Shown: one piece after another, positions 7,848-16,958 of the stretch | How the letters are laid out: each line of letters begins with the position of its first letter | How positions within the stretch are numbered: the first letter of the stretch is position 1 | Assembly: GCF_015356825.1 (NCBI RefSeq) | Contig: NZ_JAACYW010000022.1 | Span: 1-64,000, forward strand | Direction of reading: 5' to 3' | DNA length: 64,000 nt | DNA from: Catenulispora rubra | GTDB taxonomy: Bacteria; Actinomycetota; Actinomycetes; Streptomycetales; Catenulisporaceae | The notes under the pieces: generated by a model | The model's input: only the letters and a program-made list of their open reading frames with translations | What the model was told of the DNA's origin: nothing | Databases searched by the model: none | Made by a program: the position numbers and the translations under genes

Positions 7848-10800
7848 TCAGAACCCGAATCTGCCCTTGAGCTCCTCCCACTTCGCCTCGCCGTAGGCCT
7901 TGGCCGAAATCTCCCCGCCGGGCACTTTGTACTTCACCCACGCGTCCTGATGGTAGACCTCGTGGAAGAATGTGGTCACAGCCTCCTGGACATTCTCAAG
8001 ACCGATGTTCGAGAAACGGATGATCGGCTTCCCGGTCACCCCCAGGTCCGGGCCGCCGTATGCGGCCGGCGAAATCCCGTACGCCGGATATCCGTCATCA
8101 TCGAGAATCACCGGCGTGTACTCGAAATCGTATTTCGAAGCCAGATCCCCGAACCCGGCCCGCCCGAGAATCGCCTTGAACCGGTCGATGCCGATGATCG
8201 GCCCGCTCGGATACCACGCGGGACGGTTCTTCGGCGCCGACCGATACGCGTCGGCCGAACCCGCAGCCGCCTGCGTCTCAGCCGCGTCCGTCGCGGCCGC
8301 GTCACGCTCCCAACCGGTCAGGCCACCGATACCCAGCACCGCGATCTGCCCGGCCAACTGGTCACCGGCCTGGCTGTACAGGTCGGCCAGCTGCGGGCAG
8401 CCTTCCTGCCGAAGCAGGTCGGCGATGTGGTACAGCCGGTACGCCGGCCGCACCGGCACATAGGTGTCGAAGAAGTTGCTCCAGCCGCCGTTCTTGCCGG
8501 TAGCGGCGTCATAGACATCCCCGGCGAGCTTGAACGGCGCCTTGACACCGATCACGAACCCGCTGGAGAACTCGTCCCACTGATGCCCCAGCCAGTCGAA
8601 GATGTCCTTGCCACTGGGGTCGGTCAGGTACGTCGGCCCATCGGCCACATAGGCATAGGACGCGACGTACGGGTCCCCGACCTGCGAGGAATGCGGATCA
8701 CGGCTGCTGAACCGGCCCGTGCTCGGGTCCATGACGCGGGCCCGCATATCCAGCTTGCCCGTGATGCTCTGATCCACCAGCGCACCGGTGAAACCGAACG
8801 GCTGAGCCGGCGGAGTCGTAGCCAGGCTCTTGACCGTCTGAGAACCGAATGCGTCATAAGTGTCGGTGTACTGATCGACCCCGGTCGAGGACAGCAGATC
8901 AGAGACCGACCCCAGGTAGTCGTGGGTGTCGTAGAACGCACCGGTGGTGGTGTGTTCGGAGGCGATCGTACCCAGCGGGTCATAGTGGTAGTCGCCGGTC
9001 AGCGCACCACTGCCGGTGGTCATGGTGGCCAGTTGCGGCAGCTGACCGTTCGAGTCCCACGTCTGAACCCGGTTCAAGCCGCCGCTGACAAAGGTCTTCA
9101 CCCGGTCGCCGGCGGCATCGTAGGTGAACGTCTTGGCGAGCCCGCCGATGGTCCCGCCGGACAGCTCACCAGCGGCGTTGTACGTGAACGTGTTGGTCCC
9201 GGCAGCGGTCTGATCGCCGTCGGCATCGTAGGTGTAGGAGGTCGTCGCCGTGCCCTTGACCGAGGTCGTCAGCTCGTCGGCGGCGTCATACGCGTACGTG
9301 GTCGTCGACCCGCCCGCACTCTGCGTCAGCCGGTTACCGACCTTGTCGTAGGTGTACGTGCTGACCGTCGACCCGGCCGGGCAGCCCGTCGTCGCCGACG
9401 GCGTGGTGCAGGCGCTGGTCAACCGCCCAGCAGTGTCATAGCCGTAGGTGAGTGTGGAAGCGCTCGCCCCGCTGTGCGCCACGGCGATCGACGTCGGCCG
9501 ACCGTCCTGGTCCAGCGTCAGGTTCTCCGAAGCCAACGTCGCCGTGCTGCTGGCCGCCTTGATACCGGTGAGTTGCCCCGCGGCGTCTATCGTGCGGGTC
9601 TCGGTGTACCCGACCGTGGCAGGCAGTGCACTGGAGACCAGGTTGCCGGCGGTGTCATAGCCGAAGGTGGTCGCGGCACCGTCTGCGGTCTGCGTGGCCA
9701 GCTCGTTGTCCCCGTTGTAGGTGTAAGTGGTCTTCTCACCGTCTGGGTACGTGCGCGAGGTGACGTTGCCGGCATTGTCGTAGGTGTACGTGAAACCGGC
9801 CTCCGTCGAGGTGCCGGTGACCCCGGTCAGACGCCCGGCCATGTCATATCCCAGGGTCCGGGCACCGGTGGCGTCGGTGAGACCGGTCAGATGGCCAGCC
9901 TTGTCGAAGACCTGGGCGACCGCGGTGGTGCCATCGGAATAGGCGGTGTTGGTGACCAATCCACGACCGTCATAGGTGCGGGTCGTGGTCTGACCACGGG
10001 CGTTGGTGAACACCACCGCGTGGCCGTCGGCGTCATACGTATACCCGACCGCGTGGCTCAACGGGTCGGTGACGCCGGTAAGCCGCCGTGCCGCGTCATA
10101 GGCGTACGTCGTGACGTGGGCATTGGCATCGGTACGGGTGACCACGTCGCCCACCATGTCGTAGCCGTAAGTGGTCGCCCCGCCATCGGGCGCGGTAACC
10201 CCGGTCACCCGGCTGTCGGCGTCGTAGGCATAGGTCGTGACCGCGCCGGTCGGATCGGTGGTCGAGGTCCGCCGGTTGTCGCCGTCGAACGCCGCCGCGT
10301 GGACACCGCCGAGCGGGTCCGTGACCGTCGTGGGGTTCCCGGCCGCGTCGTAGCCGTAGGTGGTGGTGTAGGCGGCGGGGTTGCCGCCGGTGACCGTGCC
10401 GCGGGGATCGATCGCGGTCACGGTCCGCTCGTCGGCGTCGAAGGTCCACTTCGTCGTCTCGCCGGCCGCGGTGGTCTGCGAGACGTGGTTGCCGTCGGCG
10501 TCATAGGCCGCGCTCGAGCGGTTGCCGTCGCGGTCGACGGCCGTCAGCTGCCGGCCGAGCGCGTCGTAGGTGAAGGTCGCCGTGTGCCCGAGCGCATCGA
10601 TGGCGGAGGTGACCTCGCCGGTCGCGTCGTAACCGGTCTTGGTCACCGCCCCCAGCGGATCGGTGACGCTGACCTTCCGGTTGATGACGTCGTAGGCGGT
10701 GGTGCTGACCGCACCGGTCGGATCGGTGACCGTGGTCTGATTGCCGTTGGCGTCGTAACCGAATGTCGTGGTGTAGGCCGCGGCGCTCGCCCCGGCGACA

Positions 10801-13244
10801 TTGCCGCGCGCCGACACCGAGGTGATCCGGCGATTCGCCTTGTCGTAGGTGGAGCTGGTCTTGTCGCCCGACTGATCGGTGGTCGACAGCAGGTTCCCGT
10901 TGAGGTCGTAGGCCTTGGTGACCGTCTTGCCCGCCGCGTCGGTGACGACGGTGGCCCGGCCGTCGGCGTCGTAGGCGGTGGTGGTGGCCTTGCCCAGCGG
11001 GTCGGTCATGCCGGTCTGCTGCGCGTCTGCGTCGTATGTGTAGGAGGCGGTGTTGCCCGCCGGGTCCTTCACCGTGGCCAACAGGTCGGCCACGTTGTAG
11101 GTGTAGGTGATGGTGTACAGCGCCGGGTTCGCGCCGGTGAGGTTGCCGCGCGGGTCGGTCTTGGTGAGGATCCGGCCCGAACCGTCATAGGTGAAGGTGG
11201 TCTTCTCCCCGGCGGCGGTCGTCACCGACGTGCGGTTGCCGGCGCTGTCATAGCCGTAGGTCGTGATCTCCCCGCGGGGCGTCGTCTCCGTGGCCAACTC
11301 GCCCAGGCCGGTGTAGCTGCGCTTGGCCACGCCGCCGTTCGGGTCGGTGGTGGTGGTCAGCCGGCCCAGGGAGTCATAGCCGTAGCCGGTCGTGTGATTG
11401 TTGCCGTCTTTGTGCGCCGTGACATTGGCCGCGGCGTCGTACGTCCAGCTCTCGGCGTAGGACAGGGGAGCAGGCGCGGTGCGGGTGAGCATGTTGCCGG
11501 CGCTGTCGTAGGTCACCGCCGTGGTGTTGCCGAGGCGGTCGGTGATCCCGATCTGGTTCAGGGACTTGTCATAGCTGTAGGAGACCGATTTGCCGAACGG
11601 GTCGATGCTCTGGGTGAGCACGTTGTTGGCGTAGATGTCGGTCCACACGCCGCCGTCGGGGTCGGTCATGTCCGATTCCTGGGTGGCGGCCTTCCACGCG
11701 AAGGTGGTCTTGGCGCCGACCCCGTCGGTCTGACTGCTGACGCGACCAGTGGTCGCGTCGTAGGTGTTGGTCACCACCGTGTGATGGAGCGCATCGACGA
11801 CAGTCAGCAGGCGGTTGCCGGAGTCGTAGGTGTAGGCGGTGACGCCGCCGCGCACGTCGGTGACGCTGGTCAGGTCGGTGCCGGTGTAGGCATAAGACAC
11901 CGCGCGGCCGTCCGGGAGCGTCGCCTTCGTCAACAAACCGTTGCTGCCGACAGTGAAGGTCACCATGCGTCCAGCAGTGTCAGTAACGCCGGCCAGGTGT
12001 CCCGAGGAGTCGTAGGCCTCTGACAGGCCATGCCCGGAGGCGTCCAAGATCCCTGTGAGGCGGCCGTTGGCGTCGAAAGTCCGGCTGGTGTGATCCAGGG
12101 CGGCGACCGTGAAGCCCGAGCCGGTCTTCACCAGGCTCAGGTGTACCCCGGCTGGTGGACTGTAGGTCCCATTCGCGTTCTGTGTGAACGCGATCTGCGA
12201 GCCATCGCTGTCGGACAACGTCTCGGTGCCCGACCCGGCCGCCAGAGACGCATCGAACTGTGTCGACCACCCAGTCCCCACAATCCCGGCTGTAGTGCGG
12301 TCTGAGCGGTAGTTGCGGGTGATGGCGAACGGTGTGCCGGCCCCGGTCAGTTTCAGATCAGTGGCCTGCTGGTAGTAGGCGCCGGTGGCGGTGTTCACCG
12401 GGTCGGCCTTGCTGTTCTGCGCGTAGCAGGTGCAGATCCCGGTCTCGGCGCCGGGGATGTTCGGGGTGTAGAAGACGGTGACGTTGTTGGAGTAGGTGCC
12501 GTTCGGGCTGAAGTCACCGGAGGTGGACTCGAACAGCACCTGTGCGAAGTAGACCTGGCCGTCCTTCAATGGCCCGCCGGGGGCGTTGCCCAGCGTCCAG
12601 AAGCACCAGTCCTGCGGATACTGCGACGGCGGCCACCAGCCGTAGCAGTAGCCGCCGGAGGGCTGGCCGTTGTAGGTGGTGGGATCGACGCTGGCCGGGA
12701 TCTCCTGGCTGTAGACCAGCGTCCCGGTCGAGTCGTAGACCAGAACCGCGAACTCCTTCAGACTCGCCGCGGTGGTCCCGGCCGGGATGTGCGTGTCCAC
12801 ATCCAGCGTGATCTCGCCGGGATACACCAGCGAGTCGCCGACCACCTCATCGGGGTCCGGCGGCACCACATTCGGCGACACCACCCCGGCGGCGGCATGC
12901 CGCGGCAGCGACGGCCGCGCGATGCCCGGCTTCTTGTGCACCGGCGGAGTCGGGTGCGCGGCCAAATCCTTGTCCCGCTTGGCCGCCTGCACCGGCGTCA
13001 ACCCACCGAGCTGCCTGGCCACCTGCGCACGCCGCTGATCCAACGTCATCGGAGTCGGGGCAGGAGGCGGCAGCTTAGCCGACCTGACCTCGTGACCTGC
13101 CGATGAGGACGTCCCCGCTCGTCCGGCGACAGAGGACCCGGCCAATGCGGCCGGCGCCTGGACGCCGACGAGGACCAGGACAGAAGAAAGGAACAGCACG
13201 ACCCATCGAGACACCACGGCACGCACGGAGATACCAACCCCCAT
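7848..13244 (-). CDS. Secreted Rhs/YD-repeat protein with HExxH C-terminal domain
   Basis: A 1,798-aa protein. The ATG at 13244 is preceded by AAGAAGGA and opens directly with a signal peptide (basic MGVGISVRAVVSR, then VVLFLSSVLVLVG, Ala-rich cleavage region). Residues ~60-300 are a non-repetitive N-terminal domain. From ~330 onward dozens of YD repeats (YDxxGRLTxVTDPxG) should build the hollow beta-cage shell. The core ends at the Rhs hallmark MDPSTGRFSSRDP. The variable tip begins near PSGKDIFDWLG and ends with TTFFHEVYHQD (HEVYH encoded at 7950-7964) and a basic AKAYGEAKWEELKGRF tail. HExxH suggests a zinc metalloprotease-like toxin; this is known for some polymorphic toxin tips, but catalysis here is inferred. 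The gene lies between two direct repeats. Confidence 0.92.
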   Translation of the reverse strand: MGVGISVRAVVSRWVVLFLSSVLVLVGVQAPAALAGSSVAGRAGTSSSAGHEVRSAKLPPPAPTPMTLDQRRAQVARQLGGLTPVQAAKRDKDLAAHPTPPVHKKPGIARPSLPRHAAAGVVSPNVVPPDPDEVVGDSLVYPGEITLDVDTHIPAGTTAASLKEFAVLVYDSTGTLVYSQEIPASVDPTTYNGQPSGGYCYGWWPPSQYPQDWCFWTLGNAPGGPLKDGQVYFAQVLFESTSGDFSPNGTYSNNVTVFYTPNIPGAETGICTCYAQNSKADPVNTATGAYYQQATDLKLTGAGTPFAITRNYRSDRTTAGIVGTGWSTQFDASLAAGSGTETLSDSDGSQIAFTQNANGTYSPPAGVHLSLVKTGSGFTVAALDHTSRTFDANGRLTGILDASGHGLSEAYDSSGHLAGVTDTAGRMVTFTVGSNGLLTKATLPDGRAVSYAYTGTDLTSVTDVRGGVTAYTYDSGNRLLTVVDALHHTVVTNTYDATTGRVSSQTDGVGAKTTFAWKAATQESDMTDPDGGVWTDIYANNVLTQSIDPFGKSVSYSYDKSLNQIGITDRLGNTTAVTYDSAGNMLTRTAPAPLSYAESWTYDAAANVTAHKDGNNHTTGYGYDSLGRLTTTTDPNGGVAKRSYTGLGELATETTPRGEITTYGYDSAGNRTSVTTAAGEKTTFTYDGSGRILTKTDPRGNLTGANPALYTITYTYNVADLLATVKDPAGNTASYTYDADAQQTGMTDPLGKATTTAYDADGRATVVTDAAGKTVTKAYDLNGNLLSTTDQSGDKTSSTYDKANRRITSVSARGNVAGASAAAYTTTFGYDANGNQTTVTDPTGAVSTTAYDVINRKVSVTDPLGAVTKTGYDATGEVTSAIDALGHTATFTYDALGRQLTAVDRDGNRSSAAYDADGNHVSQTTAAGETTKWTFDADERTVTAIDPRGTVTGGNPAAYTTTYGYDAAGNPTTVTDPLGGVHAAAFDGDNRRTSTTDPTGAVTTYAYDADSRVTGVTAPDGGATTYGYDMVGDVVTRTDANAHVTTYAYDAARRLTGVTDPLSHAVGYTYDADGHAVVFTNARGQTTTRTYDGRGLVTNTAYSDGTTAVAQVFDKAGHLTGLTDATGARTLGYDMAGRLTGVTGTSTEAGFTYTYDNAGNVTSRTYPDGEKTTYTYNGDNELATQTADGAATTFGYDTAGNLVSSALPATVGYTETRTIDAAGQLTGIKAASSTATLASENLTLDQDGRPTSIAVAHSGASASTLTYGYDTAGRLTSACTTPSATTGCPAGSTVSTYTYDKVGNRLTQSAGGSTTTYAYDAADELTTSVKGTATTSYTYDADGDQTAAGTNTFTYNAAGELSGGTIGGLAKTFTYDAAGDRVKTFVSGGLNRVQTWDSNGQLPQLATMTTGSGALTGDYHYDPLGTIASEHTTTGAFYDTHDYLGSVSDLLSSTGVDQYTDTYDAFGSQTVKSLATTPPAQPFGFTGALVDQSITGKLDMRARVMDPSTGRFSSRDPHSSQVGDPYVASYAYVADGPTYLTDPSGKDIFDWLGHQWDEFSSGFVIGVKAPFKLAGDVYDAATGKNGGWSNFFDTYVPVRPAYRLYHIADLLRQEGCPQLADLYSQAGDQLAGQIAVLGIGGLTGWERDAAATDAAETQAAAGSADAYRSAPKNRPAWYPSGPIIGIDRFKAILGRAGFGDLASKYDFEYTPVILDDDGYPAYGISPAAYGGPDLGVTGKPIIRFSNIGLENVQEAVTTFFHEVYHQDAWVKYKVPGGEISAKAYGEAKWEELKGRFGF

Positions 13245-13476
13245 AAATAAGTATCCTTCTTTGCCTGTCGCGCACGCTAAGCGCCGAACCGGGGATTCCG
13301 CAACGGCATGCTCACTGTGCGAACGCGCCACCAAACACCGAGTGAGACAAGCGCTCGAACGTTGACACTTCGATACGAGGCCGGGGCGGTACTCAGGGAG
13401 TTTTGAAACAGGGTGACTCATTTGAATCAGGACCTGAATATCAGCGACCCCACACCCCGAAGCCGGCGCTGGGTGC

Positions 13477-13767
13477 TCACCTCCTGCCACAGCCACTCCC
13501 CGATCGCGACGGCAGGGCCAGCGCCGCCGACGCCCCCGCGAACCCGAGCACCGCCAGCGATGCCAGGCCTGCGGCCGCCGCCGCGGTGCGGTGCCAGCCG
13601 GTCAGCACCTTCGTCGCCGAAGCCATCGAGGCCACGTAGACCACCAGGAACAGGGACGTCCTCAGCGTGATCATCCACGTCGCGTCCAGCAGGCCGAAGG
13701 CCTCGCCGGTCAGCTCGACGCAGCCGTCCACCACGGTCCAGACGAAGAAGCCGCGCGCCGGCTTCAC
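13477..13767 (-). CDS. Small membrane protein
   Basis: A 96-aa protein with two likely membrane segments (around residues 32-50 and 62-86) and consistently G/C-ending codons. The GTG start at 13767 follows GGGGGAGAG at good spacing. I recognise no family. It follows another short minus-strand frame whose stop is 18 bases upstream, so the two may be co-transcribed. It lies ahead of the Rhs gene on the same strand, separated by ~230 bp. Confidence 0.6.
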   Translation of the reverse strand: MKPARGFFVWTVVDGCVELTGEAFGLLDATWMITLRTSLFLVVYVASMASATKVLTGWHRTAAAAAGLASLAVLGFAGASAALALPSRSGSGCGRR

Positions 13768-13785
13768 GCTCTCCCCCGACCCGTG

Positions 13786-13917
13786 TTATCCCCCGACCTC
13801 GCGCTCTGCCCTGGGAGCGCGCGCTGTCCGGTCGGCGGCCCCCTCGGCGCGAAGGTGCGCGACCAGCGCCGCCGCCCCGGTCAGGTAGGCGTCCACCGCA
13901 GCGAGCGTCAGCACCAC
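13786..13917 (-). CDS. Possible tiny membrane protein or gene fragment
   Basis: A 43-aa frame with one hydrophobic stretch (VVLTLAAVDAYLTGAAALVAH) and an Arg/Glu-rich tail. Codon bias is good. The GTG start at 13917 has no clear ribosome site, and the bias does not continue convincingly upstream, so it may be the end of a truncated gene. It would be translated just before the membrane protein at 13477-13767. Confidence 0.35.
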   Translation of the reverse strand: MVLTLAAVDAYLTGAAALVAHLRAEGAADRTARAPRAEREVGG

Positions 13918-14100
13918 GGCCGCACCGGCGGCGATATGGTGTGGGCGAATGGACGGCTCGGCCCTTCGCGCAACTGCGCCGAACCGGTTCAGTCTGGCGT
14001 CTGTACTGGCCCGACTGGAATACTCGTTAGCACGATATGGCTGTGGCGAGGCGAAGCCGGCGTTTGCCCGCCCGCGTGGGTCTGGGAGGAACTGGTAGAC

Positions 14101-15390
14101 ATGCGGCCGTCGGGATCCTTTGACGACGCGCAGGCCAAGGGCCTGGTATTGCCTATAGCCGACGCGGACACCGTGGCACGGGAGGTCGCCTCGGCAGCGG
14201 TGGTCGGCTGGTTCCGGGCTTTGGCCAGCTGGGTGGCTGACGGTCGGTCCTTCGCTCCTGGAGACCCGGCGCAGCTGAGCCAACAGGACGTCGACGGCGT
14301 TGCGGGGTTCTTGAGCCTGGACCGATTCGGTGCCGAGGACGCTGATGCCGTGGCGATGTTTTGCAACCTCGCCGTTCACTGGGCGGTGCAGGCACGGCTG
14401 CTGCGCGTTCGAAGCGGCATGTTGCGGGTTGCCAAGCAGAACCTCGTCTGGCTTGAGGCTCCGGAAGTGCTTTGGTTCCGCGCGCTCATGGCAATGCAGC
14501 GACCTGACAGAGTTTTCAGCGACTTGCTGGGCGAGTACGGCGGGTCAAGAGTCTGCGGACACGAACCGTTCTCGGCGATCGGTGACCTTCTTCGGCATTT
14601 GGCGGCCGGTCCGCTCGATGACGACGCAGTAGTGCGCACATACACATCCCTGTATGGGGAACACGTTGCGCCGATGGCTGCCGAGGCTCGGGTGTCCATC
14701 CTGATGGCCGAGGCGCTCGCCTTGATCGACCGCGACGAGCCAGCCGGTGCCTCCGTTCGCGGCCGTTGGCGGGTCACGGCGCTGGGACGGGTGGTCGACG
14801 CCTTATGCGTGATGCCTTACACCGAGTTGGCGGCCGAGGACGACGAACTGGACGAGCTATGCCTGCTCGGGCAGCCAACGGGACGGATCGAGCCTGGGTT
14901 CCAGGTGAAGGTGACCCTCTTGCGGCACAACGTGTGGCGTCGGCTGTCGGTGCCCGGTGAGTTGACGATGCACGGGTTACACCTGGCAATCCAGTCGGCT
15001 TTCGGCTGGAGCAACGACCATCTTCACGTTTTTGAGGCTGGTCCGTTCCGGTTCTCCAGCCAGTCCGACTGGCGCCGGCTGGACGACACGATTCCTACCG
15101 AGTTCCCGACCATGTCTGATCTGAGAGCGCTTGGGATCAGGAAACTACGCTACGAGTACGATCTTGGGGACTCCTGGGAGCATGAGATCGTCCTGGCGGC
15201 CGAGGTACCCGAAGGCGTGCCGGTCGTGCGGTGTCTGGCTGGGGCAGGAACAGTCCCGGCCGAAGACGGACAGGACTGGCGCGAGGACGACGACGGGAAT
15301 GCCATCCGCATACCGGTCCCGGTCGGCGATCGAGCGTTCGAACTCACGCGGATCAACAAGGGCCTGGCCGCTCTGTTCGATATGGGCTGA
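14101..15390 (+). CDS. pRiA4b ORF-3-like domain protein
   Basis: A 429-aa protein. The N-terminal ~260 residues are helical and without a named domain. The C-terminal ~170 residues are a plasmid pRiA4b ORF-3-like domain, seen in FQVKVTLLRHNVWRRLSVPG, LHLAIQSAFGWSNDHLHVFE and YEYDLGDSWEHEIVLAAEV; the conserved W/H/D residues of that fold are all present. The family function is not established. The ATG at 14101 follows GGGAGG; the frame stays open further upstream but without coding character. The same two-part architecture recurs at 32858-34141. The gene is alone on its strand between minus-strand genes. Confidence 0.8.
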   Translation: MRPSGSFDDAQAKGLVLPIADADTVAREVASAAVVGWFRALASWVADGRSFAPGDPAQLSQQDVDGVAGFLSLDRFGAEDADAVAMFCNLAVHWAVQARLLRVRSGMLRVAKQNLVWLEAPEVLWFRALMAMQRPDRVFSDLLGEYGGSRVCGHEPFSAIGDLLRHLAAGPLDDDAVVRTYTSLYGEHVAPMAAEARVSILMAEALALIDRDEPAGASVRGRWRVTALGRVVDALCVMPYTELAAEDDELDELCLLGQPTGRIEPGFQVKVTLLRHNVWRRLSVPGELTMHGLHLAIQSAFGWSNDHLHVFEAGPFRFSSQSDWRRLDDTIPTEFPTMSDLRALGIRKLRYEYDLGDSWEHEIVLAAEVPEGVPVVRCLAGAGTVPAEDGQDWREDDDGNAIRIPVPVGDRAFELTRINKGLAALFDMG

Positions 15391-15814
15391 CGTCGAGGTG
15401 GCGCGCTGCAACGCTGCTGGATTCCACACCGGTCACAGTCGTGTCAGCCGGTGCTACGTGCCCGCGGCCCGCTAGGACGCGTTCCGGCGGGTCAGCGGCG
15501 TTCAAGCAGCACGAGATCCGCCAGGCAGCACAAGATCAGCTCAACAAAGCGGAACGAACCTCACCACTCTGATATCCGGGACGACCCGGTTCGCTGTCCC
15601 CACCCCACCCGATTTTTAAGTAAGCAGCCAGCGTCTCCGCAAAGAGTGCAAATCGGCCTGGTTCAGATCACTCCGAAACGGGCCGATTCTGGTTGGGTCG
15701 GCGCTTCGGCGACAGGGGTCGTCCATAGGGCGTCCGAACTGTGTTGAACCACGGTTCTCGGTGCGGAGTGGGGCTTCGAGAACGCTGGTTGGGCGGTCGC
15801 CGCCGGTGCGGTGG
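15391..15814. other. 424-bp intergenic stretch with an inverted repeat
   Basis: No convincing gene. AATCGGCC at 15651-15658 and GGCCGATT at 15681-15688 form an 8-bp inverted repeat with a 22-base loop, between convergent genes, and may act as a weak terminator. Confidence 0.4.
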
Positions 15815-16819
15815 CTATCGATTGGCGGGGCTGCCGCAGCATTTCTTGTATTTGACGCCGGAGCCGCACCAACACGGTCCGTTGCGCGGGGGTGGCCAGG
15901 CGATGCTGTCACCGCGGGCGACCTTCGCGTTCAGGTACGCCAGACGTAGATCGTCGTCGTGGACGGTGCCGCCGTGCAGGGCTGCGTACTCGGCCATCGG
16001 TTGCGGTTCGGCGGCGACCAGGATGATTGACGACGTGCCGTTCTCCGACATCTGACGGCACTGCTGCTCCTGGCGGCGGTAATAGACGTCGTGCGCCTCC
16101 GGTATCAGCAGGTCAGGCCACCGGCTCTCGGCCTCGGCCAGGTCGGCGCGGCGATAGACCAGGACCTGCACTCTGGTCTGTTGGCCGTGTTCTTCAACGG
16201 CCTCGCCGATCTTGTCGATCGGGGTGAACCCGCGCGGCGCAGCACCGGTTCGGGCTTGGCCGCGTAGTGCTCGCGGGCCTGGTTCCGGGGCTAGTCGATC
16301 GAGGTCGTCGGGAGTGAAGCCAAGGTGCGAACGGATGGCGGCACGCCCGGCCAGTACCATGCCCGCGGTGAGGTAGCCGGCGGAGCTCAGGGCCACTTCT
16401 TCGAGGTCGGCGTCGGACAGGCGCGCGACGGCCAGGTTGTACCACTCCAACGCACCGGCCAGATCGCCGCGTTCTGCGAGAAGCTCCGCGGCCAGTTGGC
16501 ACGGGCCATCGTGACGGGGCCGAGCGGCCCTGAGCCCAGCGAGTTCTGCATAGCCCAGTTCGGTGTCCCCAGTTCCGAAAGCGATGTCGGCGACGGCGAA
16601 CCGGGCATACTCCGCGTTCTCGCCGCCCTCGGCGATCAGCGGGCGCAGCAGAGCCGACGCCCGTTCGGGTTCCCCGGCGCGCGCCCAGGACTCGGCGGCC
16701 TCCAGGAGGCAATCGGCGCGCGATTCCGGGTACTGCTCCGCGTCGGCCTCCGACCTCATAGCCTCGGCCGCATAGTCGGCAAAGGTCGGTTCGTTGCCGC
16801 CTGATCTGCGCTTCGTCAC
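15815..16819 (-). CDS. SEC-C motif protein
   Basis: A 334-aa soluble protein. The N-terminal ~150 residues are helical and TPR-like (ADCLLEAAESWARAGEPERASALLRPL, GDLAGALEWYNLAVARL). A middle alpha/beta segment follows. The C-terminus ends with CWCGSGVKYKKCCGS, the zinc-binding SEC-C motif found at the end of SecA and in many stand-alone proteins, where it serves protein or ribosome contacts. This is not SecA: no helicase domain is present. Start is a GTG at 16819 with a poor ribosome site. It sits just upstream of copy B of the duplicated gene family. Confidence 0.8.
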   Translation of the reverse strand: MTKRRSGGNEPTFADYAAEAMRSEADAEQYPESRADCLLEAAESWARAGEPERASALLRPLIAEGGENAEYARFAVADIAFGTGDTELGYAELAGLRAARPRHDGPCQLAAELLAERGDLAGALEWYNLAVARLSDADLEEVALSSAGYLTAGMVLAGRAAIRSHLGFTPDDLDRLAPEPGPRALRGQARTGAAPRGFTPIDKIGEAVEEHGQQTRVQVLVYRRADLAEAESRWPDLLIPEAHDVYYRRQEQQCRQMSENGTSSIILVAAEPQPMAEYAALHGGTVHDDDLRLAYLNAKVARGDSIAWPPPRNGPCWCGSGVKYKKCCGSPANR

Positions 16820-16958
16820 ATGTCAACGGTAGCGATGAGGGCTGTGGAGCAGGCGGCGATTGGGAGAAAGTACGCGGCAACGACCTGTCCGTGCTCGCAG
16901 CGGCAGCCAGGGAGGAGGGACGGGCGCAGGCATCCCGGCTCGTAGGTCCGCATGTGCG

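Noticed and set aside
7950-12023. Long plus-strand open frame of 1,357 codons
   Set aside because: It is antisense to the Rhs gene. The repeated, Val/Arg/Gly-rich translation is a shadow of the YD repeats.
7848-13244. Rhs repeats as a CRISPR array
   Set aside because: Repeats are in-frame, degenerate and contiguous YD units, without constant repeats and spacers. The propeller repeats at 43969-45069 are rejected for the same reason.
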